This document shows, piece after piece, positions 7,701 to 9,958 of a DNA stretch of 9,958 nucleotides. The first letter of the stretch is position 1; each line of letters opens with the position of its first letter. The stretch is from Fimbriimonadaceae bacterium (GTDB lineage: Bacteria; Armatimonadota; Fimbriimonadia; Fimbriimonadales; Fimbriimonadaceae). Location: assembly GCA_014380605.1 (NCBI GenBank), contig JACMJO010000020.1, positions 1-9,958 of the forward strand, in the 5' to 3' direction. The translations under genes and the position numbers were made by a program. Under the pieces are notes generated by a model. The model saw only the letters and a program-made list of their open reading frames with translations. It was not told the DNA's origin and ran no database searches.

Positions 7701-7736
7701 TAGCTACGGTAATTTAGGTTCAAGTTTCCGTAGCTA
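7701..7736. repeat. Long imperfect hairpin in the 7620-7828 gap
   Basis: TAGCTACGG (7701-7709) is exactly mirrored by CCGTAGCTA (7728-7736). After one T-T mismatch, AATTT (7711-7715) pairs with AAGTT (7722-7726) with one G-T wobble, closing a 6-base loop. No T-run follows on either strand, so a classic terminator is unlikely. It could be an operator, a small mobile inverted repeat or an RNA structure between two divergent genes. The rest of the 209-base gap holds the TPR-gene promoter (about 7631-7659), an 8-bp tandem repeat and the methyltransferase -10 box; I see no gene in it. Confidence 0.5.
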
Positions 7737-7765
7737 TCTATAAAACACATCGTTGCCGTAACACT

Positions 7766-7789
7766 GCAATGCCGAAATGCCGCAATGCC
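7766..7789 (+). repeat. Three tandem copies of an 8-bp unit (G[C/A]AATGCC)
   Basis: GCAATGCC, GAAATGCC and GCAATGCC follow one another directly; only the second base of the middle copy differs. The array lies 40 bases upstream of the methyltransferase start. It may be a slippage-prone microrepeat or clustered protein-binding sites; three copies are too few to tell. Confidence 0.6.
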
Positions 7790-7816
7790 GTATCCGTGAC
7801 TTAGAGGAAAGCCCGC

Positions 7817-7822
7817 CATAAT
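7817..7822 (+). promoter_or_regulatory. Putative -10 box (CATAAT) of the methyltransferase gene
   Basis: CATAAT matches TATAAT at five of six positions and ends 6 nt before the ATG at 7829, consistent with a leaderless transcript. The only purine-rich stretch, GAGGAAAG at 7804-7811, is too far upstream to act as a Shine-Dalgarno. No good -35 is seen. Confidence 0.4.
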
Positions 7823-7828
7823 CCGGGA

Positions 7829-8653
7829 ATGTCCTCCGAAGACGAATTACGGAAGCTGCACGAGTCGAATCGACAAGGCTGGAACGAGGGCGCTCAGGCC
7901 TACGAGGACGACTTGGAGGAACGGATCGAGTTCCTGCAAGCGGGTGGCCAGAACTTCTGCCCACCCGAGTTGGCCTATCTGGCTGACCTTGACAAGTGGT
8001 GCTCACTCGCCATCCACCTCCAATGCGCCGGCGGGACGGACACGCTGAGCCTGTGGAATCGGGGGGCGAAAGAGGTTATCGGGATCGACATCAGCGACCG
8101 GATGATCGCGGTGGCTCAAGCCAAGAGCGACGCGATCGGGGCAAATGCGACTTGGATTCGGTCCGACATCTTCGACGCTCCGAGCGAATTCGACTCAACC
8201 GCGGACCTGGTCTACTCCGGACGGGGCGCGGTGTGCTGGATTATGGATTTGGACCGGTGGGCAAGCGTGATCCACCGGTTGCTCAAGCCAGGGGGCAAGT
8301 TCTATCTGTTTGAGGGCCATCCCGTGTCGGACCTGTGGACCATGGAGGACTCGACTTACCAACTCGATCCGGACTATGGCGACTACTTCCAGGAGAAGAC
8401 GATCGAGTCAGTCGGTTGGCCAACCACATACATCGGCGACCTCGGCAAACCCGAGGAGGAGCACGCGATGAAGTACGAGCGGGTCTGGCGAACGGACCAA
8501 ATCGTTAACGCCGTGATTGGGGCCGGGCTTCGGTTGCTCAAGATCGAGGAGCATCCCGACCTCTTCTGGGACCGGTTTCCAAAAATGGATGCCGACCTGG
8601 TCCGTCGAACACCGCAAACTCTCTCGCTATTGGCAGAACGGCCAGCCAACTAA
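7829..8653 (+). CDS. Class I SAM-dependent methyltransferase
   Basis: The 274-residue product is a Rossmann-fold methyltransferase. Motif I is HLQCAGGTDTLSL (63-75), where the glycines line the SAM pocket. VIGIDIS (83-89) ends strand 2, with Asp87 expected to hold the SAM ribose. RSDIFD (111-116) supplies the adenine-contact acid Asp113, and LLKPGGKFYLFEGHP (151-165) is the strand-5 region. The HLQCxxGxDTLSL form is common in a group of about 270-residue methyltransferases of unknown substrate, also marked by the C-terminal DLFWDRFP segment (244-251), present here. Residues 165-220 form an insert rich in Asp, Tyr and Trp that probably shapes the substrate pocket. There is no signal peptide, so it is cytoplasmic. 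Its TAA overlaps the opposing gene's stop. Neighbours give no clear clue to the substrate. Confidence 0.9.
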   Translation: MSSEDELRKLHESNRQGWNEGAQAYEDDLEERIEFLQAGGQNFCPPELAYLADLDKWCSLAIHLQCAGGTDTLSLWNRGAKEVIGIDISDRMIAVAQAKSDAIGANATWIRSDIFDAPSEFDSTADLVYSGRGAVCWIMDLDRWASVIHRLLKPGGKFYLFEGHPVSDLWTMEDSTYQLDPDYGDYFQEKTIESVGWPTTYIGDLGKPEEEHAMKYERVWRTDQIVNAVIGAGLRLLKIEEHPDLFWDRFPKMDADLVRRTPQTLSLLAERPAN

Positions 8654-9958
8654 GGCGGAGGCGGGATGTTGCCGCCGCCATTTCCTGGGTTCCAAGTTGG
8701 CGGCTTCGCATTCTTGTATTGCTCGCGAATGCGGGCCAGGGCATCCTCGATCTGCTTCTTGACGTCGGGAGGTAGCTTGGATATCTCCATCGCTTCGCCT
8801 TGGTAGTTCTTGTCGGTAAGGTTGAGATTAAGCGTGGCGCGGCGAGTGAACTGCGCCATGAACGAGAACTGCCGCTGGGTGCCAACCCGCACTTTTGCTA
8901 ACTTGCCACGGGGATAGCCCGGTTGATTGCGCCAGGGGAAAAACTCAGGGCGCTCCGATTGAAACAGTTCGTGAGCCAAGCCATTGGCATCGTAGGCGCT
9001 CTCACCCCAATAGGTCATTTGGTTCGAGCCATCCGACTCTGGACGGCCAAAGAACTTGGGCTCGTTTGTTTCGCGGATGGTGAGCAATTCCGTGCCGGTA
9101 AAGCCGTTCGGCAACACTTCCGTTGGCTCTGAGTCAAGGCCTCCGCCATAGATGATGCCTTCATCCGACTGCATATCCGCGAAGTCCTCTTGCTGGTAAT
9201 TGATCTGCAATCGGGGCCACGGAGAGTCGAAGACAACGTGCCTCATGATATCCAGCTGGGCTGGCTGCAGGGCTCGGAAAGGTACGGGTTGGCCGGTCTT
9301 GGCAGCTTGTCGCTGATGCGGCGTTAGGGACCCAAAAAGGCGGAGCGTGTCCCAATCGCCCCCATACTCCATGCCTTGCCTGAGGATGCCAACCATGGAA
9401 AGCAGGAACATCGGCATGAAATCCTCTTCCTCTTTGCCGCTTCGAAAAGCGAAGGTCGCTCGATTGTCCAACGACACTCGGCCTTCTTTGACCGCTTGCC
9501 GAAGGTACTGGCCAAGGACGAATCGGTCAGATCTCTGGGCCCGCGCCGAGGATGCCACCTGGGGCTTCAACACCAGCCAACCATCCTTAATCTCGGACTC
9601 CATCATAAGCCCGTTCATGCTCGCCAGAAAGGTTGCGGGCTTGGCCGCTCCCTCAGCGATGACGCCGGTTCCAAACATCATCATGTCCGTAGCGGAGCAG
9701 ACGATGTTTAGGCCTTTGATTCGTGAGGTCTCGAAGATGGCGTCGGTGGCTACAAAGGAAAGAGGTTCGTTCTTATCGGGATTGATCAGAATCTCCCGAA
9801 TCTCGGAACTAACCTGCATGTCCGGCTGGCCATTGTTCTGCTGGGCGCTCTTGTACATCGCCTGAATCGAATCTTGAATCTTCTTGCTGATCCCGCTGAA
9901 GGTCATCGCCTCTTCAGTGGCGGAGGTCTTTTGAACCTCTTGAAGCTGCTTGTTGTAC
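8650..9958 (-). CDS. Unrecognised protein with Pro/Gly-rich C-terminal tail (partial, N-terminus off right edge)
   Basis: I do not recognise this family with confidence. The frame stays open to the window edge, adding 17 residues before the first visible Met (9906), so 435 residues are visible and the true start is probably outside; the GAAGAGG before Met 9906 is too close to be a good Shine-Dalgarno. Counting from that Met, 35-75 alternates predicted helix and strand; LSFVATDAIFETSRIKGLNIV (49-69) loosely recalls the STN domain of secretin-type proteins. Around 187-235, LRLFGSLTPHQRQAAKTGQ and RALQPAQLDIMRHVVF look like two related helical SLTPHQRQ / ALQPAQLD elements. The middle and end are rich in polar residues, and the tail is WNPGNGGGNIPPPP. 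No membrane segment or catalytic motif is visible. A secreted or envelope role is a guess, since any signal peptide would be outside the window. Confidence 0.8.
   Translation of the reverse strand, partial: YNKQLQEVQKTSATEEAMTFSGISKKIQDSIQAMYKSAQQNNGQPDMQVSSEIREILINPDKNEPLSFVATDAIFETSRIKGLNIVCSATDMMMFGTGVIAEGAAKPATFLASMNGLMMESEIKDGWLVLKPQVASSARAQRSDRFVLGQYLRQAVKEGRVSLDNRATFAFRSGKEEEDFMPMFLLSMVGILRQGMEYGGDWDTLRLFGSLTPHQRQAAKTGQPVPFRALQPAQLDIMRHVVFDSPWPRLQINYQQEDFADMQSDEGIIYGGGLDSEPTEVLPNGFTGTELLTIRETNEPKFFGRPESDGSNQMTYWGESAYDANGLAHELFQSERPEFFPWRNQPGYPRGKLAKVRVGTQRQFSFMAQFTRRATLNLNLTDKNYQGEAMEISKLPPDVKKQIEDALARIREQYKNAKPPTWNPGNGGGNIPPPP

Noticed and set aside
7766..7789. CRISPR-like array
   Set aside because: The units are 8 bp, directly adjacent with no spacers, and only three copies; no cas genes are present.
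9904..9906. ATG at 9906 as the true start of the right-edge gene
   Set aside because: The frame continues open through 17 more codons to the window edge, and the nearby purine-rich stretch is too close to the ATG to be a good Shine-Dalgarno.
1..9958. A defence, phage or mobile-element system
   Set aside because: No nuclease, integrase, transposase, toxin-antitoxin pair or flanking direct repeats were seen; all recognised genes are metabolic, envelope-related or of unknown function.

Overview
The window looks like a chromosomal stretch of a free-living bacterium with moderately high G+C content. It holds eight protein-coding genes on both strands, short intergenic gaps, and no rRNA, tRNA, transposase, phage or CRISPR signal. 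The mix (GH116 glycosidase with a small esterase, phytanoyl-CoA-dioxygenase-like enzyme, PD40 beta-propeller protein, TPR-redoxin fusion, and a long unrecognised protein with a Pro/Gly-rich tail) reminds me of Armatimonadota such as Fimbriimonas relatives. Planctomycetota or Acidobacteriota are also possible. This placement is inference from gene flavour only.

Layout: (1) 1-3053, minus strand: a GH116 family beta-glycosidase followed by an alpha/beta-hydrolase esterase that runs off the left edge. They overlap by ATGA and probably form a translationally coupled glycan-degradation pair. (2) 3054-3133: a divergent promoter region with a perfect 9-bp inverted repeat. (3) 3134-5387, plus strand: an Fe(II)/2-oxoglutarate dioxygenase of the PhyH type, a probably secreted PD40/TolB-like propeller protein, and a 61-residue DUF4177-like protein. 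(4) 5442-7619, minus strand: a secreted TPR protein fused to a C-terminal redoxin domain with a CxxC site. (5) 7620-7828: a non-coding gap with a hairpin and an 8-bp tandem repeat. (6) 7829-8653, plus strand: a class I SAM-dependent methyltransferase. (7) 8650-9958, minus strand: an unrecognised protein whose N-terminus lies beyond the right edge. Its stop codon overlaps that of the methyltransferase.

Only the GH116/esterase pair has clear functional coupling. The other genes look like independent metabolic or envelope functions. A recurring theme is a TANNNT-like box only 4 to 11 nt before the start codon, often without a Shine-Dalgarno sequence, which suggests leaderless or very-short-leader transcripts. 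I found no convincing defence system or other clearly new multi-gene system. The most useful leads are the divergent dyad, the start-proximal -10 boxes, the structured 7701-7800 gap, and the unrecognised 8650-9958 protein.
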